From: Rhizobium sp. TH2
GTDB taxonomy: Bacteria; Pseudomonadota; Alphaproteobacteria; Rhizobiales; Rhizobiaceae
Assembly (NCBI RefSeq): GCF_024707525.1
Contig: NZ_CP062231.1
Location: forward strand, 5,307,501 to 5,371,500
Direction of reading: 5' to 3'
Length of the DNA: 64,000 nucleotides
Shown here in pieces: positions 25,754 to 35,157 of this stretch. The position numbers and the translations under genes were made by a program. Below the pieces are notes generated by a model. That model was not told the origin of the DNA. It was given only the letters and a program-made list of their open reading frames with translations, and searched no databases. Numbering within the stretch: position 1 is the stretch's first letter; every line of letters starts with the position of its first letter.

Positions 25754-26745
25754 GGCTGGCCGCCGTTTTCTGTCTGGACAACCTCGTCTTGCCGCTTGCC
25801 GAACAGCTTGGCCACATGACCCCACATCCTCATGAGCGGCATGACATAGAGGCCGAACAGCGACTGGTAGCTGCGAACATCATGGTCCGTGAGGCCGAAC
25901 TTGAAATCCTCGTCCGGACGCGGCACGCACAGCGTCCCGAAAAGCCGGTCCCAGAATGCAAACAGAAGTCCGAAATTCTTGTCGTAGTGGCGCGGATCGA
26001 CGCTGTGATGCAACTGGTGCCAGTGCGGGCAGATGATGAGGTGATTGAGCGGGCCGAACGAGATCTTGTAATGGGTATGACGAACGAAATCCATCATCAG
26101 GAGATTTCGTACGACATAGACATTGACGCCGAAGAGGGTGATTTCCACCAGATCAAGCGCGACCAGGCTCCACAGCCCGAAGCACAGGCCGACAATGACG
26201 CCATCCCATGCACGGTTCATCAGGTCGTCGAGCGGATGCACCCGGTCCTTGGTGATCCCGACAAGCACCTCGGCCGAATGATGGACCTTGTGCAGTTCCC
26301 AGAGGAAGGGGAAGCGATGCTGTGCGTAGTGATAGAGATAATAGGAAAGATCATAGGCGAGCAGCATTGAGGCGGTGAACAGGACGATCGTCACCGGGCC
26401 GGCGGGTCCGCCCAGCAACGGTCCGGTCAGGCCGAACACCCAGCTTATCGACTGGTTTGTAACATAGCCGACGGCGGCGATGAAGGTGATGCCCGCCGGA
26501 ATGAGCAGGAAGGGCATAATCAGCCTTTTGGCGATCCAGAACAGCAGGTCGGCGCGCGCCGAGGGATGCATGATCACCTCCTTCGGCAGCGCGAATTCGA
26601 AGAAGTCGGCCAGCGACTTGTGCTCAACCGCGCGCCAATAGGCGATCACCGCGCATACGAAGGCCGTCAGCAGGATGACGCCCGGCGTCATCAGGTCGAC
26701 ATTCGCGATTTTATGCGACACGGCGGTCACGAATTCGGCAAGCAT
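25750..26745 (-). CDS. Sterol desaturase/fatty acid hydroxylase superfamily membrane protein
   Basis: A 331-residue integral membrane di-iron protein. The histidine clusters are HYAQHR, HKVHHSAE, RHTHY and HWHQLHHSVDPRHYDKNFG, giving the eight-histidine pattern of the family, with four to five helices around. Bacterial members hydroxylate fatty acyl chains, hopanoids or ornithine lipids. Its coupling to the GNAT-like gene and position in the polysaccharide cluster suggest modification of a lipid carrier or a surface lipid. The substrate is not visible in the sequence. Confidence 0.82.
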   Translation of the reverse strand: MLAEFVTAVSHKIANVDLMTPGVILLTAFVCAVIAYWRAVEHKSLADFFEFALPKEVIMHPSARADLLFWIAKRLIMPFLLIPAGITFIAAVGYVTNQSISWVFGLTGPLLGGPAGPVTIVLFTASMLLAYDLSYYLYHYAQHRFPFLWELHKVHHSAEVLVGITKDRVHPLDDLMNRAWDGVIVGLCFGLWSLVALDLVEITLFGVNVYVVRNLLMMDFVRHTHYKISFGPLNHLIICPHWHQLHHSVDPRHYDKNFGLLFAFWDRLFGTLCVPRPDEDFKFGLTDHDVRSYQSLFGLYVMPLMRMWGHVAKLFGKRQDEVVQTENGGQP

Positions 26746-26955
26746 GGTACTCTGGCTCCCCGGTCGCGCATCGCGGCCTCAGGTGATCTTCAATTGTGTC
26801 TCTCGCGCTCGAACCAAGCGCAACGGATATCGACATGCCCCACGCCATTTATATCGGATGGGTAGCGGCGGAAGTTGCTGAATATCAAAACGTGTTTAAC
26901 GCCGGAAGACGGAATGTTGCGGCGCAGCATCGGCTGCTTGAGGAGGATTTCGAGG

Positions 26956-28857
26956 CTATTCCATCCGCTCTGTAGGCAAGAACCGGGTGATCACGCCCTC
27001 TTTACCGACATTGCCGTGCCAAACCACACGATTAGCCGGAATTTTGATGCCGAACCGTGGCGAAATCCAACCAACTTCCGGGCCACTGCCGCCGCGCGAG
27101 ATCGTTATTTCATCGCTGGGGAGTACGATTTTCAGCAAGGGCCGGTCATCGTCATATATCGTCACCACGGCACCCTCGTGACGGGTGGCCAGTTCCGGGG
27201 CAAGCTGGAACACGATTTCGCACACTTGTGTGCCACCCAGCAGCCGATCGGTCACGTCGATGCTTTCAGCACCAAGCGTAACCATGCGCTCATGCACCAC
27301 GCCGAAGCGGCGCTGATAGCCGTCATGCCTGCCACGAAGATTCCAATTCGGGGGCGGGTCGCTCGCGACAAGTGTCGTGGTGGCCTTGTGCGACCAATTG
27401 AATTTGCCCGACATGATACTCTGGCTTTCGCCCGCAATATTCAGCGTGTTGTGCGCCGGTGTGGAGCGGAACCAGTCGCGCCAGATACCGCCGGAGCCAT
27501 AGAGATAGGTGCCGGGATCGACCAGCACCGGCCGTCCATCGATAGTGAGCGTCAGCGAAAGCGCATCGGCATGGCCGTGTGCTGCGATCGAGAGATAGCC
27601 GAGCGGTCCATGATCGAAGGTCAGGTCGATCTGTTGCCCCCCAATCTCTCCGTGCCAGACGGAAAGCCCACCCTCGGCAAAGGTTTTCAGGCCACGCGGC
27701 GGGTCGGCGGGTGCTGAAGGCCATCCGAAGAACAAGGAACGAAAATCGTCTGGAACCGCAGGGTTTCGCGGTTGTCTGAGAAAGCCGCGAATGGCCGAGC
27801 CAACGGATTGGGCATAGTGCGGCTCGTTGCCTGATGTGAGCACGCGCCCCTCGTCATCGTCGCCGAAGCCGGTTTCCGGGCCGAGCCAGTCGACGAAATC
27901 GGCAAAGGCAGAGAGGCGCTCATAAGCCGCCAGCGGGAACGGTTCATCCGCCATTCGTGCCGCGAGAGCCGAGAGAAGAATCATTTCGGCTGTGAAGGCG
28001 GCATAGGTGGGGCTCTGCTCGGCACCCGAGCCATCGGCAAGAATCTGTTTCCGCACTTCCGCGACAAGGTCGTCTCTGGCAGAGCGGCCATCGGTTCCTA
28101 ACGCAACACCCAGGAGATATTCCCCAGCGAGTTCCGCGACCCGGTGATTGTTGGCCGAGGAATGCAGCGATGGAAAGCGCGGCAGCCAATGGGCGCTCGC
28201 CGCGAGGATTTCGCCCGCTTGTTGAATTGTCTTCTCATTCAGACGATCGGCCACGAGATCGAGCATGACCATCAGGCTGATCGCCCGGAGTGCCACTTCG
28301 ATGCCGGACGCCCAGCCGGCGGCACGGAAGGGTGGATTGGCGCCGTGCCAACTGTCGATCGCCGCCTCGATTGCGATGCGGCTGCGGTCATCGCCCTCCA
28401 GCAGCAGGTGCGCGGCGAGCGGCGGCAGAAATTGCAGCCTGTTGATCTCCCAGACATATTTCACGTCGCCGAGACTGCCATCGTGGCGAAAGTCGATGTC
28501 GAAGGCATAGGTCTCGGGTCCGGGCCAGAATCGCCCTGTGACCGGGTCCAGCCGCCATAGATCAGGTGGAAACAGGTTCGCGGGATCGCGTTTCGGCCAT
28601 TCCTGACCAAGGGCGGCGAAGTGTCCCGCCAATGTTTTCACGGCAGCGTCGGCAATCGCGGCCCGTGCCGCCGGCCTCGCTGCGTTCACGACCGCGCGGA
28701 GACCTGGAAAGACGGGGCGCAGTGCGGAAGCGGGATAGCGTTCCCAGCCTTCATCCCGTCCGCGCGAGACGATCTTGCGGCGCTTCTCATCGAGCCGGTG
28801 CAGCAGTTCCGCCGGCCCCATGCTGCGCAAGCGCGCTATGTACCACCCTAGTTTCAT
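26956..28857 (-). CDS. Heparinase II/III-family polysaccharide lyase
   Basis: A 633-residue protein. The N-terminal alpha/alpha-barrel domain (residues about 1-340, starting MKLGWYIARLRSMGPAELLH, with HSSANNHRVAELAGEYLLG) is followed by the C-terminal beta-sheet Hepar_II_III domain (HGHADALSLTLTIDGRPVLVDPGTYLYGS). No signal peptide is evident, as in most rhizobial members of this group, so export is unclear. In this cluster it probably cleaves, or edits the length of, an acidic polymer; the neighbouring UDP-ManNAcA genes would supply a uronic acid residue. It is transcribed divergently from the GH5 gene. Confidence 0.85.
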   Translation of the reverse strand: MKLGWYIARLRSMGPAELLHRLDEKRRKIVSRGRDEGWERYPASALRPVFPGLRAVVNAARPAARAAIADAAVKTLAGHFAALGQEWPKRDPANLFPPDLWRLDPVTGRFWPGPETYAFDIDFRHDGSLGDVKYVWEINRLQFLPPLAAHLLLEGDDRSRIAIEAAIDSWHGANPPFRAAGWASGIEVALRAISLMVMLDLVADRLNEKTIQQAGEILAASAHWLPRFPSLHSSANNHRVAELAGEYLLGVALGTDGRSARDDLVAEVRKQILADGSGAEQSPTYAAFTAEMILLSALAARMADEPFPLAAYERLSAFADFVDWLGPETGFGDDDEGRVLTSGNEPHYAQSVGSAIRGFLRQPRNPAVPDDFRSLFFGWPSAPADPPRGLKTFAEGGLSVWHGEIGGQQIDLTFDHGPLGYLSIAAHGHADALSLTLTIDGRPVLVDPGTYLYGSGGIWRDWFRSTPAHNTLNIAGESQSIMSGKFNWSHKATTTLVASDPPPNWNLRGRHDGYQRRFGVVHERMVTLGAESIDVTDRLLGGTQVCEIVFQLAPELATRHEGAVVTIYDDDRPLLKIVLPSDEITISRGGSGPEVGWISPRFGIKIPANRVVWHGNVGKEGVITRFLPTERME

Positions 28858-28972
28858 CGCGGTCCCGCCGGAATTTCATTCCTGTTATACTATGCCGGCG
28901 TAAAACCGTTGAACTCTGGCCGGATTTTTCGTTACTGCGGTTAACGGGCAGACGGCCAATGGGAGAACGGCG

Positions 28973-30226
28973 ATGAAGAGACTGCTTTGCGCGTGTGCCG
29001 TGCTGCTTGCCATGGCCGCGTCGGGTGAAGCGGCTGCGCTCAAGCTTTCGCGCGGCGTCGGCGTTCACGAATGGCTCAACTGGTCGCCGCTCGCTGACGA
29101 CGGGACCTATCGCTGGCCGCCCTATCGCCCGGTGGAGGCGTGGCTTTCAGGCGGTCGCCCGCTTCGGGATTGGCCACCCGGCGATCAATTTGCGCGTATT
29201 CGCTCCATGGGTTTCGATTTCATCCGTCTGAGCGTCGATCCGGGCCCGCTGCTCGCCAGCAAAGGGAAGCGCCGCAAGCAGGCGCTCAAGGTTCTGGAGC
29301 GGGCCATAAAACACGTCACGGCCGCCGATCTCAAAGTGGTGCTGGATCTTCATAGTGTAAGTCAAGTGCCGGCCTATGGCATCGATCTGGTCAATGGCCC
29401 TGCCGATAGCGAAGGCATCGCCCAATATCGCGCCATGGTGAAGGATGTGGCCGCGATGCTGGCGAATACCAGCACCGGCAGGGTGGCGCTCGAACCATAT
29501 AATGAGCCGGCTCACTATCCCTGCGATGCGAGCGGCACCGACGATTGGCAGAGGATCATATCGGGCACGGTAGCCGATATCCGTTCCGTGAGCCGCGACC
29601 TACCGATCGTCGTCACCGGGGGCTGCGGCGGCAGCATCACGGGCCTCACCGATATCGATCCGGCGTTCGACGATCCGAATATCTATTACAGCTTCCACAT
29701 GTATGAGCCTCATAGCTTCACGCATCAGCGGCTTGATGATCCCAAGGGCTTCAGTTCCGGCCTGCCTTGGCCGGCGGCCCGGGGCGCGCCCGAGGCCGTG
29801 GTTGCCCAGCTCACGTTCCGCATGACGACGGCCGGCCTGGATGAAGCCCAGCAGGTGCTGAACATGGCCTTGATCAGCGGCGATATCGAAAAATATTTCA
29901 TCGAGAACTGGGGTCTGCCACAATTGCAGGCGCGGATGGGCGAGGCGGTCGCCTGGGCAAAAAAACATGACATTCCCACGGAGCGTCTGTTCATGGGCGA
30001 ATTCGGTGCCATGCTGATGTCCGCTGACGGACGCTCCGGCGCCAATAATACCGACCGGCTGCGCTATATCGGGGCGGTCCGGCGGGAGGCGGAGCGGTTC
30101 CGGATTCCATGGTCGATCTGGGAATATTCCAATCCGCATGGCATGTCGGTGATCGAGCCCAGGGGCCCGGCCGTGCCGGATCGAGGTTTGCTGAAGACGC
30201 TGGGACTGCAGGGCGGCGATCAGTAG
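28973..30226 (+). CDS. Secreted glycoside hydrolase family 5 (cellulase-like)
   Basis: A 417-residue enzyme with signal peptide (residues 1-21, cut after GEAA). The GH5 barrel motifs are present: FDFIRLSVDPG, the acid/base glutamate in LEPYNEP, HMYEPHSFTHQ, and the nucleophile glutamate in MGEFGAML, with the closing WSIWEYSNPHG. In polysaccharide clusters such hydrolases usually trim or degrade the polymer in the periplasm (compare PslG-like roles). The stop overlaps the end of the convergent CapK-like gene by seven bases. Confidence 0.85.
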   Translation: MKRLLCACAVLLAMAASGEAAALKLSRGVGVHEWLNWSPLADDGTYRWPPYRPVEAWLSGGRPLRDWPPGDQFARIRSMGFDFIRLSVDPGPLLASKGKRRKQALKVLERAIKHVTAADLKVVLDLHSVSQVPAYGIDLVNGPADSEGIAQYRAMVKDVAAMLANTSTGRVALEPYNEPAHYPCDASGTDDWQRIISGTVADIRSVSRDLPIVVTGGCGGSITGLTDIDPAFDDPNIYYSFHMYEPHSFTHQRLDDPKGFSSGLPWPAARGAPEAVVAQLTFRMTTAGLDEAQQVLNMALISGDIEKYFIENWGLPQLQARMGEAVAWAKKHDIPTERLFMGEFGAMLMSADGRSGANNTDRLRYIGAVRREAERFRIPWSIWEYSNPHGMSVIEPRGPAVPDRGLLKTLGLQGGDQ

Positions 30227-31638
30227 CGTGTCATGTCCAGCCGCTGATCGATGAAAGCGCGTTTGCCATCCCGGCCAGTTGCGATCCGGCCGACCGGTTC
30301 GGCCGTGTAGAATAGGCGGTCTTGCGACCGGACCTGCAGATCATTTACGAACCGCGCGATATCGTCGGAGTTTCCGTCCGGGGCGGGAATATATCGGATT
30401 AGCACCTTGCCCGGCGCGTCCTGATACAGCTGGAACTCGGCAATACCCTTGAAAAAGCGCTCGTCCTGCGAGGTGAGCGCGGTCGCCACCACGCGTTCCC
30501 CATCCACGGCGATCAGATATTGCGGCTTGCGTCGCGGCGCGAGATGGCGGACGCGAAGCCTCTGTCCGTTCGCTGGCGTCGGCATCGCGACCAGGCGGGC
30601 AAAGTCGCCGGTATCGTAGCGGATGAAAGGCATTCCGGTCGACAGGAACCCTGTTCCGATCAGGCGCCCCTCCCGTCCGGGCTCGGTCACCGGATCGCCC
30701 TTCTCATCCACCAGCTCTGCAAGACCATAGAGCGGATTGAATTCGTAGACGCCGTCCTCGCCGGGCACTTCGGCGGCAAACAGCACTTTCTCGCTGAGCC
30801 CATAGAAACAGGCGAAGAATGGATTGCCCAGCACGTCACGAATGAAGGCGCGCTGATGATCGAAGATCGGTTCCGAAATCGGCAGGATTCCCTTGATAGG
30901 CAATCTGGGTATCCGGCCGAGCCTTCGCATGTGACGACAGAAGAGCTCGATGGCGGAGGGATAGCCGTAGAAATACTGGATGCCGCGCGCGTCGATCAGG
31001 TCCAGATAGGTGGCGGCGTCCTCTACGGTCAATGGAAACACCGACAGCCGCAGTTCGCGGAGCGCTGGGTCCCATTCGTGTATGCGCGCACCGTCGTCCT
31101 GCAGGCTGAACCCACGGAAGGAGGCACGGGCGTCGCCTTCGCCATAACCGATGCGGCTCCAGGCGTCGTAAACGAATGCCATTTCGCGGCCGCTGCGATC
31201 CTTGTCGAGATAGAAACTGAGTGGTTTCTCGGCATTCGAGCCGGCGGTCTCGCCTGGATCGACCTGCCAATGCGGCACGGCAAGCGCATCATCGCCGGCT
31301 GCACGAAGCTCTGCCTTGCCGAGCACCGGCAGCCTCCTGAGATCGGCGAGATCGATGCCGGCTGCATCGAATTTCGGCCCGAACGTCTTGTCGATCGTCT
31401 CGCGATAGAACGGGCTGCCGGCATGCGCCTTCGCCAACAACGCGCGCAGCACCGCCTGATGTTCCGTATCGGCAACCCGCGGATCAGCGGCTGCGCGGGA
31501 AATGCGTTGGCGCCACAGCCGATATGTGCGGCCGAATTTGAAGCTGGTCGGCACCAGCGCCACCGCTGGAGCGAGCAGATTGCGCACAAAGCGTGGGCTG
31601 CGCACATAGGCACCGCGCAATATGTCCATGAGTTTCAT
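30220..31638 (-). CDS. CapK/phenylacetate-CoA ligase-like adenylating enzyme
   Basis: A 472-residue member of the AMP-forming adenylate family in its CapK/coenzyme F390-like branch. YGYPSAIELFC, FYGLSEKVLFAAEV and YDTGDFARL correspond to the ATP/AMP core motifs; the phosphate loop in the middle (AGSNAEKPLSFYLDKDR) is degenerate compared with true CoA ligases. CapK-type genes are frequent in capsule clusters but their reaction is poorly defined. A role in activating an acyl or amino acid decoration of the polymer fits the adjacent acyltransferase. Lies 22 bases after the GT4 gene. Confidence 0.78.
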   Translation of the reverse strand: MKLMDILRGAYVRSPRFVRNLLAPAVALVPTSFKFGRTYRLWRQRISRAAADPRVADTEHQAVLRALLAKAHAGSPFYRETIDKTFGPKFDAAGIDLADLRRLPVLGKAELRAAGDDALAVPHWQVDPGETAGSNAEKPLSFYLDKDRSGREMAFVYDAWSRIGYGEGDARASFRGFSLQDDGARIHEWDPALRELRLSVFPLTVEDAATYLDLIDARGIQYFYGYPSAIELFCRHMRRLGRIPRLPIKGILPISEPIFDHQRAFIRDVLGNPFFACFYGLSEKVLFAAEVPGEDGVYEFNPLYGLAELVDEKGDPVTEPGREGRLIGTGFLSTGMPFIRYDTGDFARLVAMPTPANGQRLRVRHLAPRRKPQYLIAVDGERVVATALTSQDERFFKGIAEFQLYQDAPGKVLIRYIPAPDGNSDDIARFVNDLQVRSQDRLFYTAEPVGRIATGRDGKRAFIDQRLDMTRY

Positions 31639-31660
31639 GCGTCCGTCTCCCCCGAGACCC

Positions 31661-32794
31661 CTATCCGGCCGCAGCCTTCCATATGTTGCAGATCGTCTCC
31701 GCGAATGGCGCGAGTTCCAGGCATTCGCGATGCACTGCCTGCGCGGCCGAACCGAGACGCGCCCTCAAAGCCGGATCGTTGACGAGCCGCAGGAGCGCGT
31801 CGGTGAGAGCCGGAACATCGCCTGGCGGGACAAGAAGCCCGGTCTCTCCGTCCTTGATGATATCCTCGACCGCACCGACCGGCGTAGCGACCACGGCGAG
31901 CCCGGCGGCCATGCCTTCGATGACCGAGACCGGCAGGTTCTCCGCGAAAGACGGCAGGACCAGAATGTCGGCCGAAGCGATCAGTGATGCGACGGTCGCA
32001 GGCCCGACCCAACCGGGAAATGCGATGCGATCGCCAAGACCCAGCGCCGCCGATCTGGATTTCGACGCCTCGACATCACCATCGCCGGCGATCGTCGCCC
32101 GCCAGCCCGGATGATCGTGCATGTCATGCAATGCGTCGATCAGTTGCGGTACGCCCTTGCGCTCTCCGACACGTCCGAGAAACAGGATATGGACGGTATC
32201 CCCCCCGCCGACATGCGCAAGCGATGGTGTTTCGGTCGCATTCGGCACGATTGCAATGTGCTCCGTCGCACCCGGTGCACGGCCGGCGATGAAGTCGCGC
32301 CATGTCCGGCCGAGAACCACCACGCGGGCGGCACGCTCGAACATCGAGCGGATCCGCCCGCTCAGAAAGCTGGTGTCGCTGTTCCAGAACAGCCGGTATT
32401 CCGAGCCATGCAGGTGCAATATGTAGGGAATGCCGAGCAACCGCGCGAATGCCGCGATCAGCAGCTTGCGATACGTGCTGCCATAGCTCGATATGTTGAT
32501 GTGCACGACATCGGCGCGGCCGGTAATGCGCGCAGCCAGCATCCTCAAGCAGAATCCAATCACATAGAGGCCCGAAAGTGCCACATGTCCCGAACCGCGA
32601 CTGATCAGGAAACGGGCATCGATATCGGCGCGCTTCTCCCGATCGAGCTCTTTCTTGAGCGATGCCATGATACGGTCGATACCGCCTTGCCCGGTGGGTC
32701 CGGACGGAATCGAGACCAGAACATGGAGCGGTTTTGCCAAGGGTACACCATTTGTCATCATATGCTGGATATCATGGGGCCGATTGTGCGGCAA
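31661..32794 (-). CDS. Glycosyltransferase family 4
   Basis: A 377-residue GT-B enzyme. The N-domain is VLVSIPSGPTGQGGIDRI; the C-domain has HILFLGRVGERKGVPQLIDAL, with the donor-site motif FAENLPVSVIEGMAAG holding the EX7E-type glutamates. It transfers a nucleotide-activated sugar to the growing lipid-linked repeat unit on the cytoplasmic face. The start is uncertain: TTG at 32794 or the ATG pair near 32761, neither with a clear ribosome site. Confidence 0.85.
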   Translation of the reverse strand: MPHNRPHDIQHMMTNGVPLAKPLHVLVSIPSGPTGQGGIDRIMASLKKELDREKRADIDARFLISRGSGHVALSGLYVIGFCLRMLAARITGRADVVHINISSYGSTYRKLLIAAFARLLGIPYILHLHGSEYRLFWNSDTSFLSGRIRSMFERAARVVVLGRTWRDFIAGRAPGATEHIAIVPNATETPSLAHVGGGDTVHILFLGRVGERKGVPQLIDALHDMHDHPGWRATIAGDGDVEASKSRSAALGLGDRIAFPGWVGPATVASLIASADILVLPSFAENLPVSVIEGMAAGLAVVATPVGAVEDIIKDGETGLLVPPGDVPALTDALLRLVNDPALRARLGSAAQAVHRECLELAPFAETICNIWKAAAG

Positions 32795-32919
32795 AGCAAA
32801 GCTGCCGTTAAGCTTTACAGCGCCCGTAACGAACTCGAATCCTTCGATCTTTGGAAATATCGCTAGGCATCGCGGCGGTCTGAAGCTATTTCAAAAAGGG
32901 ACACTTCAAGGACGATCCC

Positions 32920-34356
32920 TTGCTACTGCGTTCGACGCTCATCTATGCCCCGGCGATCCTGCTGACGCGCGTCTCGGCGCTGCTCCTGCTCGTCATCGCC
33001 ACGCGGCTGATCGACCAGACGGAATACGGCCTGTTCACGCTCGTCGTCACAACAGGTGAAATGACCGATATCGCCGTCACCAACTGGCTGCGGATTGCGC
33101 TTCTGAGGCTTGGCGGCAAGGGCGAGATCAGTCGCGGCAGCGTGATGATCGCGGGCAGGCTTCTTCTCGGCACGACGACGCTGGCGCTCGGAATATCGGT
33201 GATCGCGGCGATGGCCGTCGTGCCCGAGCGCTGGAATGAATTCGCGATTGCTGTCTGCGCCTATCTCGTCGCGGGCGCGGTGAGCCGGTTCGCACTCACC
33301 GTGTTGCAGATGCAGCAGCGCCATTCCGCCTATTCCACGCTCGAATTCCTGCGCGCGGTGCTGCAATTGGCGCTGCCGATAGCGGCGATTATCGTCTTCC
33401 CGAATTCGTTTCTCGGCATGTCGCTCGGTTCGAGCCTGGGCGTATTGCTCGCCGGCGTGGTCGCGAGCGCCATGGCTTTCGGCCATCTCGTGGCTGGTCC
33501 GCCGCGTTTCACGGCGAGGGAATTCGCAGTGATCGGCGTGCCGCTGGTCATCATGGCGCTCGTCGGTTTTGGTCTCAACAGCGCCGAGCGGCTGATCCTC
33601 AAGCTCTATCACGATGCCGGCGCAGTGGCGATTTTCGCCGCGGCCTATGCGCTGGCGCGGCAGCCGATCGATATGGTCGCCAATGCCATCAATATGGGCG
33701 GCTTCCCTGAAGTGGTCAGCCGCTTCGATAGCGAGGGACCGGCCGCTGCCGGAGAATTCCTGACCGGACTGATGGCATTGATGTTCCGGCTCTGCCTGCC
33801 CGTTGCGGCCTTGCTCGTCGCGCTAAGTGCGGACATCACCGGGCTTGCTTTGCCGGCGGATTATCATGACCAGACCGCCCGGCTCTTCCCGGTCATCGCC
33901 TTCAGCGTCCTCTGCGCCAACCTGACCAGTTTCGTCTATGGCAGCGTGGTGCATGCGCACAAGCGGCAATGGCTGCTGATCATCGCCAATGCCATCGGCT
34001 CGGTGGCGGCGATTGCTCTCTCCATGATCCTGATCCCTACCATGGCCGAGTTTGGCGCGGCACTGGCGCTGGCCGGCGGGTCGGTATCCGCGCTCATCGC
34101 CTGCTTCATCATCAGCGAAAGACTGACGCCGGTGCCGGTGCCTTGGCATGATATCGGCCTGTCACTCGTCATCTCGACCAGTACCGGTCTCGCCGCGTGG
34201 CTCGTGACCTGGATTCTTGGCGACGCGCATTCCGTGGTCAGGCTCTTCGCGGGAGGAGCCATCGGCGGTCTGGTTTTCCTTGCATTGAACGCCAGGTTTC
34301 ACCGCGAGGCGACAACACGGATCGTCACCAGGGTGCTCGCCAGAATAAGAGGCTGA
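32920..34356 (+). CDS. Wzx-type polysaccharide flippase
   Basis: A 478-residue polytopic protein of the MOP superfamily (about twelve to fourteen helices). The start is TTG at 32920 with AAGGA seven bases upstream. The opening LTRVSALLLLVIATRLIDQTEYGLF is the typical Polysacc_synt first helix pair. It would flip undecaprenyl-linked repeat units to the periplasm for the Wzy-like polymerase at 39263. Divergent to the GT4 gene. Confidence 0.85.
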   Translation: MLLRSTLIYAPAILLTRVSALLLLVIATRLIDQTEYGLFTLVVTTGEMTDIAVTNWLRIALLRLGGKGEISRGSVMIAGRLLLGTTTLALGISVIAAMAVVPERWNEFAIAVCAYLVAGAVSRFALTVLQMQQRHSAYSTLEFLRAVLQLALPIAAIIVFPNSFLGMSLGSSLGVLLAGVVASAMAFGHLVAGPPRFTAREFAVIGVPLVIMALVGFGLNSAERLILKLYHDAGAVAIFAAAYALARQPIDMVANAINMGGFPEVVSRFDSEGPAAAGEFLTGLMALMFRLCLPVAALLVALSADITGLALPADYHDQTARLFPVIAFSVLCANLTSFVYGSVVHAHKRQWLLIIANAIGSVAAIALSMILIPTMAEFGAALALAGGSVSALIACFIISERLTPVPVPWHDIGLSLVISTSTGLAAWLVTWILGDAHSVVRLFAGGAIGGLVFLALNARFHREATTRIVTRVLARIRG

Positions 34357-34365
34357 CGCACGAAG

Positions 34366-35157
34366 CTATCGGCGTATCGGGCGGCTGCGAAGCTCCCGCC
34401 ATAGCAGGCTGGCATAGGCGATATTGGTTTCATAATAGCGCGGCCAGAGCCGGCTCGGTTCCTGCGCGACGCGAAACAGCCATTCCGCTCCGAGTGCCTG
34501 CACCAGTTGCGGGGCCCGCGCCACCTTGCCGCCATAGACATCGAAGCTACCGCCGACGCCCATGACGAAATTCGGAACCAGCACATCGCGGTAGCGTTTG
34601 AGAAACCGCTCCTTGCGCGGCGTCGGCATCGCCACGAACAGGCAATCGGCGTCCGTGGCGTTGATCGCCGCGACGATCGCATCCTCGTCCGCCGTATCGA
34701 AATAGCCATCGTGCATCCCGGCAACGACCAGCGACGGATGATCCCGGCGCAGCCGCAGGGCGACATTGTCGAGCACCTGTTGCTCCGCACCCAACAGATA
34801 CGGGCGAAAACCGCGCGCTGCGCAAAGGTCGAAGAGATTGATCATGATGTCGACGCCGGCCACACGCTCGGGCACTTTGACGCCGCAAAGCCGGGCACCC
34901 CACAGAACGCCCATGCCATCGACGCTGATCACATCGGCACCGGTGACATCCTCATAGAGTTCCGGATTCTTGCCCATGTTCACCAGCTTGGCGACATTGA
35001 TGACGGTGTGGAGCAGCGGCCGCCGGAAGGCCATCGCCTCCTCGGCTATGCCGAGTGTTTCCGTCATGGTCAGGGCATGCATCGGCGCGCCCATGAATTC
35101 GAGCCGTCGTGACGCCAGCAGCCGATGCTGCGCCCATCCGGATTGGCTTCCGTTCAC
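34366..35157 (-). CDS. WecG/TagA/CpsF-family glycosyltransferase
   Basis: A 263-residue enzyme of the GT26 family that in known systems transfers ManNAc or ManNAcA to a lipid-linked GlcNAc. Motifs: TVINVAKLVNMGKNPELY, ADVISVDGMGVLWGARL, YLLGAEQQV and MPTPRKERFL. Start GTG at 35157 overlaps the UDP-ManNAc dehydrogenase stop (GTGA). The neighbours make UDP-ManNAcA, so a ManNAcA transferase role is likely. Confidence 0.88.
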   Translation of the reverse strand: MNGSQSGWAQHRLLASRRLEFMGAPMHALTMTETLGIAEEAMAFRRPLLHTVINVAKLVNMGKNPELYEDVTGADVISVDGMGVLWGARLCGVKVPERVAGVDIMINLFDLCAARGFRPYLLGAEQQVLDNVALRLRRDHPSLVVAGMHDGYFDTADEDAIVAAINATDADCLFVAMPTPRKERFLKRYRDVLVPNFVMGVGGSFDVYGGKVARAPQLVQALGAEWLFRVAQEPSRLWPRYYETNIAYASLLWRELRSRPIRR

